A stretch of DNA of 64,000 nt from Tolypothrix sp. PCC 7910 (GTDB lineage Bacteria > Cyanobacteriota > Cyanobacteriia > Cyanobacteriales > Nostocaceae), in NCBI RefSeq assembly GCF_011769525.1, contig NZ_CP050440.1:3101501-3165500 (forward strand). Reading direction: 5' to 3'. The notes beneath the pieces were generated by a model. That model made no database searches. It saw only the letters and a list, made by a program, of their open reading frames with translations, and was not told the DNA's origin. A program made the translations under genes and the position numbers. Of the stretch, positions 38,315 through 47,156 are shown piece after piece (positions within the stretch are counted from its first letter, which is position 1; the number at the start of each line of letters is the position of its first letter).

Positions 38315-41300
38315 CTACAATAAACCAGTAGTAAATTTCCAAGTATAGTTAGATGCAAGAGCATTGCCCGCTAAGTCTTTAACACCAGTGTTTCCGCCTT
38401 TAACTGTGGCTGTATAGGTAGATAAACTCAGTAAAGGAAGAATGGGTTTAAGTGTTGCCGTGCGATTAGTCTCATTGTAAGTAACTGTAGCAAGTACAGG
38501 TATATTAAGTGAATTACGCAACTCAAAGTTAGTGCTATTCATCGTTGTTGAGTTGATCGGTTCACTGAAGGTTACTGTAATGCTTGTAAAGATGCTGACA
38601 CCAGTTGCATTATTACTGGGAGTACTAGAGGTGACTGTTGGAGCCGTAGTATCTGCTACAGTCGTAAATGACCAGGTGTAATCCGCTGCTAAGGCATTAC
38701 CAGCTATGTCTTTAACACCAGTAGTTCCGCCTTTAATCCTGACAGTATAAATAGTCGAATTTGCTAAAGCAGTACTTGGTGTAAGTGTTGCTGTGCGATT
38801 AGTAGCATTGTAAGTCACTGTAGCAGGTACAAGTGTATTACTAGAATTCCGCAACTCAATGTTAGTGGTGCTAATCGTCGTGGAGTTAATTGCCTCGCTA
38901 AAGGTAGCTGTAATACTTGGGGAAGTGCTGACACCAGTGGCATTATTACTGGGAGTAGTAGAACTCACTGTTGGCGGGGTAGTGTCCCCTACAGTTGTGA
39001 ACGACCAAGTGTAGTCCGTTGCTAAAGCATTACCTGCCAAGTCTTTGACACCACTGGTTCCGCCTTTAATCCTGACAGTATAAGCAGTCGAATTTGCTAA
39101 AGCAGTACTTGGTGTAAGTGCTGCAGTCAAATTACTACTATTGTAAGCCACTGTAGCAGATACCACTGTATTACTGGAATTCCGCAACTCAAAGTTAGCA
39201 GTGTTAATAGTTGTGGAGTCTATTGCCTTGCTGAAGGTAGCTGTAATACTTGGGGAAGTGCTGACACCAGTGGCATTATTACTGGGAATAGTAGAACTGA
39301 CTGTTGGCGGCGTAGTATCCCCTACAGTTGTGAACGACCATATGTAGTCCGTTGTCAAGGCGTTACCTGCCGAGTCTTTGATACCACTGGCTCCACCTTT
39401 AATCCTAGCCGTGTAAGTAGTAGAAATTGCTAAATTACTGCTAGGTACCAGTGTCGCTGTGCGATTAATGGCGTTGTAAGCCACAGTGGCAGTTACAAGT
39501 GCATTACTGGAATTCCGCAACTCAAAGTTAGTTGTATTAATTGTGCTGGAGTCGATGTCCTCGCTGAAGGTAGCTGTAATACTTGGGGAAGTGCTAACAC
39601 CAGTTGCATTATTACTGGGGGTTGTGGAACTTACTGTTGGTGAAGTGGTATCCGTCGCTATGCTGGGAGTAAACAGAATATCAACCCAATAGTTAGCTGA
39701 TTGGGAGCTAGAATCCGGAAAACCGCCACCATATTTGTAAATACCATTACCGCCACTTTCGCCATCACGTAGCAGGTAGAGTGGGCCGTTACTAATTCCA
39801 GAGTTAGCAAAGTATCCTAAATCTATAGCATAGTTACCAGCAGGAGCATAGTAAGAAGCTATGTAGACGGTATTAGCAGTAATCTGCACTGGATTAGCAA
39901 AGTTTACTGTTTGCCAACCAGAAGTGGTTTCATTGGTAAAGGTTGCTGTAGCTAACTGCTGACCAGTACTGCTCCACAGGGTACCAGTATGGGTGCCTGT
40001 ATTGCCAGCACCTTTGTAAAAGCGCACACCAGTGATGTAACCATTAACATTCGAGCGAAATTTGACTCCTAACTCTACAGCATTGCTGTCTGAGAATGAT
40101 GGGTTTGTTGGAGTTGCAGAATTGTTCCAAATACTCTGAGGAGTTGGGGTTGCTGAAGTGGCGAATGACCAGCTGTAGCTTGTTGCCAAGGCATTACCTG
40201 CCAAATCTTTAACACCAGTGCTTCCTCCTTTAATTGTTGCAGTGTAAGTAGTAGCAGTTGCTAAAGGATTACTAGGCGTAAGTATGGCTGTGCGATTAGT
40301 GGCATTGTAGGCGACTGTTGCAGGTATAAGTGTATTGCCGGAATTACGCAACTCAAAATTAGTTGCATTAATTGTTGTTGAGTCTATGGACTCGCTGAAG
40401 GTGGCTGTAATCTTGGTAGTAGTGCTTACATTGGTTGCATTGCTGCTAGGGGTTGTAGAACTGACTGTTGGTGCAATGTTATCCGAGGTGTATGTAGCAA
40501 CATAGGCACCGCTATTTGCTGGGAAAAAAGCATACTCAACCCCTTTAACTACAGCGGTAGTATAACTAACGGGAGTACCACCATTGAGTGTAATATTGCT
40601 GAGTGTTAAATTACCAGAGACTGTTGGCAGCATTGCCTGTAAACCATTGGTATTACTGCCCTTGGTGATTGTAAAACTCAGATTTTTATTGTTCCATGCC
40701 AACGAGCTAAAAGACGAACTGTTGCGACCATCAAGCCAGGTTAGAACTTGTTTGGCAGAGACAATTGGTATACTCCGAGCTAGCGCTGAATTAACTACAG
40801 CATCAGAAACTGATGAGTTCGCAAAATCTGTATGGGCGTTAACGTTGAATACACCATAATACCCCTCTGTGCCGATCGCGCGATCGAGTAGGGTATCGAT
40901 ATTGTAAGGGTAGGATTGTCCAGATTCATCTGTTAATTGGGTAGGTGCGCCAAACACATCAATCATTGCGCCGTCTTGGTTAACAAAACGCATAGGCATA
41001 CCAGAACCAGTAAAGAAACCAGGACGGTCTGTAATCCAAGTAGGTGGCCAATAGTAGTAAGTAGTATCTAGTCTGATGCCATTATTCAATTCAATTTGTG
41101 GTGTACTGAACCAATCACTCCACACCAAGCAATGATGACGTTGGGTTTTAGGGGATTCAATGCTGGTGTACTTACTAGTAAAGCTGCTTAGTTGCTGTGT
41201 ATAGGCGATAGCTAATGAGCTAGCTGTGTAATCTGCACAGTTTGTATTTACGTGTAAAGCAACTTCAAAGCCCCCATCAATATTGACATATTGATTGGCT

Positions 41301-43375
41301 TGGGGATTAGTTAGGGGTGAGTTGGGATAGATGTATGAAGTACCCCGGATACACTGCCAATCATCTACTGAACAACCAGCTGGACTGAGCGATTTAAATT
41401 TGTCAAATCTGCTAGCAGTACCTCCATTTGCATGGTCGTCACCACTCATCAGCACAACGGCCTTTTTACCATGAGGAAAATACCAGAAACGGGGTAGCGG
41501 TTTTTTTGGCAAGTTCATTTGCAGAATTAAGTTTGCCAGCAGCCGTTGTTGTTCATCAGCCTGAGGAATAGCTACTTTGTTGAGGTCTACCCAATCAGGT
41601 TGAGGATCGCCACTCTTATTGCCGAAAAATAGGTCATCAGAGCGAATTGGCGAGAATCCATCTCGCTCTTGTTCGGCCCATGCTGGATTACCTTGGCGAG
41701 TGAAGACAATAGAACGAGCTAAGTCGTAAGTAAATGCAGCAGCTTGCCCTCCATTACTACCAACACTACGGAGGGTAACCGCAGGATTAGAGGTTAATGT
41801 CGTGGCATTAGAGTAAAGTGTCGCTATACTGTCAGCACCATTTAGGGTATAGCGGTCAGCAGTTCCATGAAACTGCATAGTCTGATTGACAATGCCTTTG
41901 CCAGCAGAAGTGGAGTTGTTAACTAGCAAATAAGCATTTGCCAGTGTGGAAGCAGCATCAGTTAGCCCTAACAATCCTGCAAGTTGTTTGTCAGGACGCA
42001 TAGCAATTAGATTTCCCCCACTTGTCACCCAGTTAGTGAACATTGTTGCCTGCTCTGATGTCAGAGTCATTTCACTGAGGATAACAACGTCATAGTTAGC
42101 CAATGTTGACGATGAAACTGATGAGATGTCACTAACATTGAACAGGTTCAGCCCTTCGGTGCGGAGAATCTCGGCGTAGTAGTTGCTAAAGGGATTGGTA
42201 GTAGATGTGACTACGAGGATTGGCCCGCCTGGTGGCGATGGGATGGCTGCCACAAGCGTGGCTTTAGGAGTCTGAATCCTTCCTTCCGTTGTAGATGTCA
42301 GAGGTTTTTGCGGGGTTTTGAGAACTTTGTTGCGATTAGATGGTGTTGGTACTTGCTTAGGACGAATAGGTAATAAGTTGTTTAACTTTACTGTCCTTTC
42401 ACGTACACCACTATTCAAATTCCACCAATCCACATCACCATTGCGGCTACCACTAGCAAAGCTTGTTCCATCTGGGCTAATAGCAACTCCTGTAACAGCA
42501 TCAACTGTACTTAGGCGTAAGCGTAGTCCACCACTTCTGGCATTCCACACAAAAATCGTGTTTTCATCACCACCTGCTACTAAGCTTTGCCCATTTCGAC
42601 TGAAAGCAACCGTCTTGAGAGGTTTAGTAGCATCACGAAAAACTTGGATTTCTTTAGCATTAGCCACATTCCAAAGTCGAACTGTACGATCCTGACTGGA
42701 ACTAGCTAGGTTTGTACCATCTGGACTAAAGGCTAATCCTGTAACTGCACCTGCATGACCAACTAAGGTTTGAAATTTTTTACCTGTAGTTAAGTTCCAA
42801 AAGATGACTGCACCGCCTACGTCTCCACTCGCTAAAGTCTTGCCATCTGGACTAACAGCTAGAGTGTTGACAAAATTTCTGTGTCCTTCTAGAACCTTGG
42901 TGAGTTGGTTAGTATTTACATTCCATTGAAAAATCTTTGGATCTTCACCACTAGTAAATAAAGCCTGTCCATCAGGACTCAAAGCAAGTGTTCTTGGAGG
43001 GTGCTCTGGGCCTTCCAATATCTCACTTTCTTCACCTGTAATGAGGTTCCAAAATCTTACTACAGTATCTTTACCAACTGTCCTCAAGATTTTGCCATCT
43101 GGACTGAAGACTGCTCCAGTTACAGGTGCGCCAAAGTGTCCTGGTAAATTCTTCATCAGATTGCCTGTTTTTGTGTCAAGCAAAGCAATCTGGCTGTCAC
43201 TGACCCCAGTCGCTACTGTATTACCATCTGGACTAAAAGCGATCGCTGTAACTTCTCTTGGCTTTTGTAATGGTTGTGTTTGCGCTACTGTATATCCATG
43301 AAAATTTCCTATAAACAATATCATCAACAATGAGCAAATAAATAATCTCAAGTAATGAAAAATTTTTCTTCTCAT
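38315..43375 (-). CDS. Giant exported WD40 / deacetylase-like / DUF4082 / Big_5 protein
   Basis: This 1686-residue protein has a signal peptide (about 1-32). Seven WD40 repeats (about 40-330, one propeller) and a Pro/Thr linker follow. A ThuA/GATase-like segment (ILVVTSTTNPFSNYYAEILRTEGL, near 385) leads to a deacetylase-like region with KAVVLMSGDDHANGG and ALHVNTNCADY (about 640-960). Then come one Big_5 Ig-like domain, a DUF4082 domain (about 1110-1250, IWNNSATPTNPSFSD), and four more Big_5 domains of about 105 residues. These have near-identical PTVSSTTPSNNATGVSTS and GGTTGVKD.AGNAL motifs. It is probably a secreted or surface carbohydrate-active or adhesive protein; catalysis is not shown. 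Confidence 0.8.
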   Translation of the reverse strand: MRRKIFHYLRLFICSLLMILFIGNFHGYTVAQTQPLQKPREVTAIAFSPDGNTVATGVSDSQIALLDTKTGNLMKNLPGHFGAPVTGAVFSPDGKILRTVGKDTVVRFWNLITGEESEILEGPEHPPRTLALSPDGQALFTSGEDPKIFQWNVNTNQLTKVLEGHRNFVNTLAVSPDGKTLASGDVGGAVIFWNLTTGKKFQTLVGHAGAVTGLAFSPDGTNLASSSQDRTVRLWNVANAKEIQVFRDATKPLKTVAFSRNGQSLVAGGDENTIFVWNARSGGLRLRLSTVDAVTGVAISPDGTSFASGSRNGDVDWWNLNSGVRERTVKLNNLLPIRPKQVPTPSNRNKVLKTPQKPLTSTTEGRIQTPKATLVAAIPSPPGGPILVVTSTTNPFSNYYAEILRTEGLNLFNVSDISSVSSSTLANYDVVILSEMTLTSEQATMFTNWVTSGGNLIAMRPDKQLAGLLGLTDAASTLANAYLLVNNSTSAGKGIVNQTMQFHGTADRYTLNGADSIATLYSNATTLTSNPAVTLRSVGSNGGQAAAFTYDLARSIVFTRQGNPAWAEQERDGFSPIRSDDLFFGNKSGDPQPDWVDLNKVAIPQADEQQRLLANLILQMNLPKKPLPRFWYFPHGKKAVVLMSGDDHANGGTASRFDKFKSLSPAGCSVDDWQCIRGTSYIYPNSPLTNPQANQYVNIDGGFEVALHVNTNCADYTASSLAIAYTQQLSSFTSKYTSIESPKTQRHHCLVWSDWFSTPQIELNNGIRLDTTYYYWPPTWITDRPGFFTGSGMPMRFVNQDGAMIDVFGAPTQLTDESGQSYPYNIDTLLDRAIGTEGYYGVFNVNAHTDFANSSVSDAVVNSALARSIPIVSAKQVLTWLDGRNSSSFSSLAWNNKNLSFTITKGSNTNGLQAMLPTVSGNLTLSNITLNGGTPVSYTTAVVKGVEYAFFPANSGAYVATYTSDNIAPTVSSTTPSSNATNVSTTTKITATFSESIDSTTINATNFELRNSGNTLIPATVAYNATNRTAILTPSNPLATATTYTATIKGGSTGVKDLAGNALATSYSWSFATSATPTPQSIWNNSATPTNPSFSDSNAVELGVKFRSNVNGYITGVRFYKGAGNTGTHTGTLWSSTGQQLATATFTNETTSGWQTVNFANPVQITANTVYIASYYAPAGNYAIDLGYFANSGISNGPLYLLRDGESGGNGIYKYGGGFPDSSSQSANYWVDILFTPSIATDTTSPTVSSTTPSNNATGVSTSPSITATFSEDIDSSTINTTNFELRNSSNALVTATVAYNAINRTATLVPSSNLAISTTYTARIKGGASGIKDSAGNALTTDYIWSFTTVGDTTPPTVSSTIPSNNATGVSTSPSITATFSKAIDSTTINTANFELRNSSNTVVSATVAYNSSNLTAALTPSTALANSTAYTVRIKGGTSGVKDLAGNALATDYTWSFTTVGDTTPPTVSSTTPSNNATGVSTSPSITATFSEAINSTTISTTNIELRNSSNTLVPATVTYNATNRTATLTPSTALANSTIYTVRIKGGTTGVKDIAGNALAADYTWSFTTVADTTAPTVTSSTPSNNATGVSIFTSITVTFSEPINSTTMNSTNFELRNSLNIPVLATVTYNETNRTATLKPILPLLSLSTYTATVKGGNTGVKDLAGNALASNYTWKFTTGLL

Positions 43376-44411
43376 ACACGACTAGATACTATTAACGTAA
43401 CATTGAAAATATCCGATCAAACAACATTTTGTACAGATATCTTCATCAGATATATATAAAAAAACATATATATAATGTTTGATTTTAAATAACACTCTTT
43501 GCTATAGCAGATTGAAAATTTTTAATTAATATATTATGATAAATCAAGATTTAAGGGGCTTAAAAGTAAAAAAAATTCTATTACTATTGCTATTGTTCAC
43601 GGTTGACGCATGACTGTTAATGTGAGCCGTCAAAGGTCAACGAATTGAACCGAATCATTTATTTTTTGGAGTACCTTAAATATAACTTTATATGTATAAG
43701 TTATTTGCTTGACATTTGTTATGAATATCAAATTCTAAGATATTAAATGCCTGTCATTGCTATTTTTAAACCTTAAATTTTATTTCAAAAAATAAATTAA
43801 AATAATAAAAATATAGTCTAATAGCTGTGTAAATTTGAAATATACTAAAGATTTTTATTATTCCTTATTAAGCAAAGAGTGATAGGGTAAATTTACTACT
43901 ACTAACCTATGATAGCCCTCAGATCTCTCTCTAACTTATATTGAATGGCGGATAAACATATCTAGGCCTTAATTACTTTTTAGCTATTAGTTGCTACCTG
44001 CCCACATAACTATAGCAATCGGCATAAGCGTGGCGAGATTAGTTTTGAAGTTGGGGAATAACGAGCAGGAAAGCAGAAGATAAAAATGTAATTTTGCTTT
44101 TACAAATTAAATAGTGTTGCTATATCTTTGGGGTTGGGACTTCCAAGGAATAAATTACTCAATTCCGGCATCGAATATAACCATAGCAATCCTATTTCAG
44201 TTGTGAAAATATCGGTTTTAGCTGTTGACTGTGAAAGGTTAACAGTCAATAACCCTGCGTGTAATATTTCATCGCATCGGTAGCTAGATGACGAGTATTG
44301 AGGATTTTTCGATTTGGTTGCTATGTAACTACTGCGATCAAGGAGTATGCAGCAGCACGAAACTTAGCTGTTATCGCAACTTATGCCAAGAATATGTTTA
44401 AATTCAGTCAA
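43376..44411. other. 1-kb gene-free region
   Basis: No convincing gene was found on either strand. It is very AT-rich near 43430-43860 and should hold the promoter of the giant gene. A hairpin TTGACTGT/ACAGTCAA occurs at 44224-44249. Confidence 0.5.
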
Positions 44412-44484
44412 TGGAGGTTAGCGGACTCGAACCGCTGACATCCTGCTTGCAAAGCAGGCGCTCTACCAACTGAGCTAAACCCCC
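44412..44484 (-). tRNA. tRNA-Ala (anticodon UGC)
   Basis: The minus strand folds into a full cloverleaf. The acceptor GGGGGTT pairs with AACCTCC, the D-arm has AGCTCAGTTGGTAGAGC, and the anticodon stem CCTGC/GCAGG holds loop TTTGCAA (anticodon TGC). The T-arm contains GGTTCGAGTCC. The discriminator base is A, and CCA is not encoded. 73 bases, no intron. Confidence 0.97.
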
Positions 44485-44556
44485 ATAAAATTAAATAGGT
44501 AGCTAATTTTAAGCTGCCATAATTATTGTACCTGAAACCGGTTCATTTCCAAAGGG

Positions 44557-45459
44557 ATGAAGCAAGAAAATCTTCTAGTTGTTGTAGCACTTTATAAATT
44601 CGTCAGCTTACCGGATTTTGCCGATAAGCAAGAACCTCTGTTGTCTTACTGTCAGCAGCAAGGGATTAAGGGAACTATCCTCTTAGCAGAAGAAGGTATT
44701 AACGGCACAATCGCAGGTTCACGCCAAGCTGTTGACGCAGTTTTAGAATTTCTGCGTTCCGATATCCGATTAGCAGACATCGAATACAAAGAATCCTACG
44801 CTACCACGCCACCATTTGAGCGCATGAAGGTGCGGTTAAAGTCCGAAATTGTGACTTTAGGGTTACCAGAAGTTGATCCTAATGAAAAAGTGGGAATTTA
44901 TGTCGATCCGAAAGAATGGAATCAAATAATTTCCGATCCGGAAGTTACTGTGATTGATACCCGTAACGATTACGAGGTGAAGATTGGGACTTTCACCAGG
45001 GCGCAAAATCCTCAAACTCATATATTCCGTGAGTTTCCTGAGTATGTACGCCACAACCTCGACCCCGAGAAACACAAAAAAGTGGCTTTGTTCTGTACTG
45101 GCGGGATTCGTTGCGAAAAAGCCTCATCCTTCATGCTGTCCCAAGGCTTTGCAGAAGTTTATCATCTCAAAGGTGGCATTCTCAAATATTTAGAAGAAGT
45201 TCCTGCCGAAGAAAGCTTATGGGAAGGGGAATGCTTCGTCTTTGATGAACGAATCGCTGTCCGTCACGGATTGGAAGAAGGCACTTATGATATGTGTCAA
45301 AGTTGTGGTCGCCCAATTTCTGAAGCAGATAAGGCTTCACCCAAGTATGAGGAAGGTATTACTTGCCCATACTGTTTTGATGACCTTACCGAAGAAAAAA
45401 GAGTACGTCAGCAAGAAAAAAGGCGACAGTTTCTTTTAAAGGGTAACCATAAATCATGA
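44557..45459 (+). CDS. trhO: tRNA uridine(34) hydroxylase, rhodanese domain
   Basis: The 300-residue TrhO (YceA) protein has an N-terminal ferredoxin-like part ([18 protein letters not shown]). A rhodanese domain has [15 protein letters not shown] and the active-site loop [12 protein letters not shown] with Cys180. The C-terminus has zinc-type cysteines (MCQSCGRP...CPYCFDDL). The enzyme makes 5-hydroxyuridine at position 34 of certain tRNAs, using prephenate-independent oxygen chemistry as known in other bacteria. It diverges from the tRNA-Ala(UGC) gene 72 bases away, one of the tRNA types the family modifies. Confidence 0.93.
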   Translation: MKQENLLVVVALYKFVSLPDFADKQEPLLSYCQQQGIKGTILLAEEGINGTIAGSRQAVDAVLEFLRSDIRLADIEYKESYATTPPFERMKVRLKSEIVTLGLPEVDPNEKVGIYVDPKEWNQIISDPEVTVIDTRNDYEVKIGTFTRAQNPQTHIFREFPEYVRHNLDPEKHKKVALFCTGGIRCEKASSFMLSQGFAEVYHLKGGILKYLEEVPAEESLWEGECFVFDERIAVRHGLEEGTYDMCQSCGRPISEADKASPKYEEGITCPYCFDDLTEEKRVRQQEKRRQFLLKGNHKS

Positions 45460-45473
45460 ATAATGACAACTTT

Positions 45474-45596
45474 TAGGGCATGGGGCACGGGGCATTGGGC
45501 ATTGGGCATTGGGTAATGGGTAATTGTGTTTGTTATTTCCCCTCATCTCCCTCTCCCTCATCCCCAATCCCCAGTCCCCAGTCCCTAATCCCCAAC
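45474..45596. repeat. STRR filler (GGGCATT/CCCCAGT)
   Basis: Repeated GGGCATT, GGGTAAT and CCCCAGTCCC heptamers fill the gap between the convergent trhO and O-methyltransferase genes. Confidence 0.8.
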
Positions 45597-46253
45597 CTTC
45601 ACTGCCAAGGTTAGACCATCGGCAATGGGGACTAAACTAAGATTTATTCGCGGGTCTTGATGCAGCTTTTGATTAAAAGCGCGAATTCTTTTGGTTCTAT
45701 TGTCTTGTACTTGGGGATCGGCTACTCTTCCTGACCACAGGACATTATCGATCGCAATCAGTCCACCGGGACGGATTAATTGCAGCGATCGCTCATAATA
45801 GGCATCATAGTTGCTTTTATCTGCGTCAATGAACGCAAAATCAAAGGTTCCGGCTTCACCTGCTTGCAGCAACTTATCTAAAGTATCTAACGCTGGGGCA
45901 ATGTGCAGGTCTATTTTCTCTGCCACCCCAGCTTGCTGCCAATAACGACACGCGATCGCTGTAAACTCTTCACTAACATCACAGGCTACGATTTTTCCGT
46001 CGCTTGGTAATGCTAAAGCTACTACTAACGTACTGTATCCCGTAAATACACCTAATTCTAAAGTTTTTTTAGCACTTATTAATTGCACCAACAACGCCAT
46101 AAATTGCCCTTGTTCAGGCGCAATTTGCATTCTCGCCATTGGATGCTGGGCTGTTTCTTGGCGTAATTGAGCTAATATTTCTGGTTCTCGCAAAGAAACA
46201 GACAGTAAATAATTATAAAGATTTGGTTCGAGTCCCTGTGTTTGATTTGTCAT
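45585..46253 (-). CDS. SAM-dependent O-methyltransferase (caffeoyl-CoA OMT type)
   Basis: This 222-residue class I methyltransferase resembles the caffeoyl-CoA/catechol O-methyltransferase family. It has the SAM loop TLELGVFTGYSTLVVALALP, acidic IVACDVSEEFTAIA, metal-site FAFIDADKSNYDAYYE and IAIDNVLWSGRV. The substrate is unknown. Its start codon lies in an ATTGGTC repeat. Its last codons lie inside the CCCCAATCC filler listed just before. Confidence 0.9.
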   Translation of the reverse strand: MTNQTQGLEPNLYNYLLSVSLREPEILAQLRQETAQHPMARMQIAPEQGQFMALLVQLISAKKTLELGVFTGYSTLVVALALPSDGKIVACDVSEEFTAIACRYWQQAGVAEKIDLHIAPALDTLDKLLQAGEAGTFDFAFIDADKSNYDAYYERSLQLIRPGGLIAIDNVLWSGRVADPQVQDNRTKRIRAFNQKLHQDPRINLSLVPIADGLTLAVKVGD

Positions 46254-46418
46254 TGGTCATTGGTCCTCTCTTACAAAGTTCTGAGCGGAGGAAACCTCCG
46301 CTCAGACTTTGCGCTTTGTCATTTGGTGTTTGGTCATAGGATTTCTCCCCTTCCATTACCCATTCTCCATTACCCATTCCCCTCTAACATTGACTTTGTA
46401 ATTAACTATTCACTGACT

Positions 46419-46838
46419 ATGCCAAACCTGAAAGATGATGATAACGCTCTGCGTGAAGTGTTAATTCAAGCAAAAGCGATCGCAGTCGTTGGTCATTCTG
46501 ATAAACCTAATCGTATCAGTTATCAAATCGCCCAATTTTTGCAGCGCGCAGGTTACACAGTCTATCCCGTCAACCCATTAGTTACAGAAATTGATGGACA
46601 GCCTTGCTATCCTTCCCTCAGCGAAATTCCCGCGAGTGTAGATATTGTGAATATCTTTCGGCGTGCTGAGTATCTGCCAGAAATTATCGAAGAAGCGATC
46701 GCAATTAATGCCCCAACCGTTTGGGCACAACAAGGTATTTGGAACCAAGCAGCCGCCCAAACTGCCTTAAATGCTGGGCTGAATGTCATTATGGATGCCT
46801 GTATCAAAATTGAGTATTTGCGTTTGGGTGTTGGGTAA
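46419..46838 (+). CDS. CoA-binding domain protein
   Basis: The 139-residue single-domain CoA-binding (YccU-like Rossmann) protein has AIAVVGHSDKPNRISYQIAQFLQRAGYTVYPVNP, GQPCYPSLSEIPASVDIVNIFRRAEYLPEIIEEA and VWAQQGIWNQAAAQTALNAGLNVIMDACIKIEY. The frame is open further upstream, but the upstream part is filler; the start MPNLKDDDN fits the family. Role unknown. Confidence 0.85.
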   Translation: MPNLKDDDNALREVLIQAKAIAVVGHSDKPNRISYQIAQFLQRAGYTVYPVNPLVTEIDGQPCYPSLSEIPASVDIVNIFRRAEYLPEIIEEAIAINAPTVWAQQGIWNQAAAQTALNAGLNVIMDACIKIEYLRLGVG

Positions 46839-47156
46839 TAGGGATTGGGGGCTGGGGACTGGGGATAGGGGCGATGAGGGGAAAGAACAAACACTCAATT
46901 ACCAATTACCAATTACCAATTACCAATTACCAATTACCTATTACCAATTACCTATTACCAATTACCTATTACCAATCCCCAATGCCCCATGCCCCATGCC
47001 CATAATAAATAAGAGAAATCTGGAATCACATTAGACTGTGTTGTAACCAATACATAACTGACCAAAAAAAGTGGAAGGATGAATAGTTTGCCACTTCTAA
47101 GCCCATAGTTTACATTTCATCCTTTAGCCAACTTTTATTAATTAGAGGTTTCTGCA
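46839..47156. repeat. STRR-filled spacer, (TTACCAA)n array
   Basis: GGGGATTGGGG words are followed by a long run of TTACCAA/TTACCTA heptamers at about 46896-46978, more than ten copies, then ATGCCCC words. The remaining bases up to the GH13 start at 47157 hold no gene. Confidence 0.85.
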
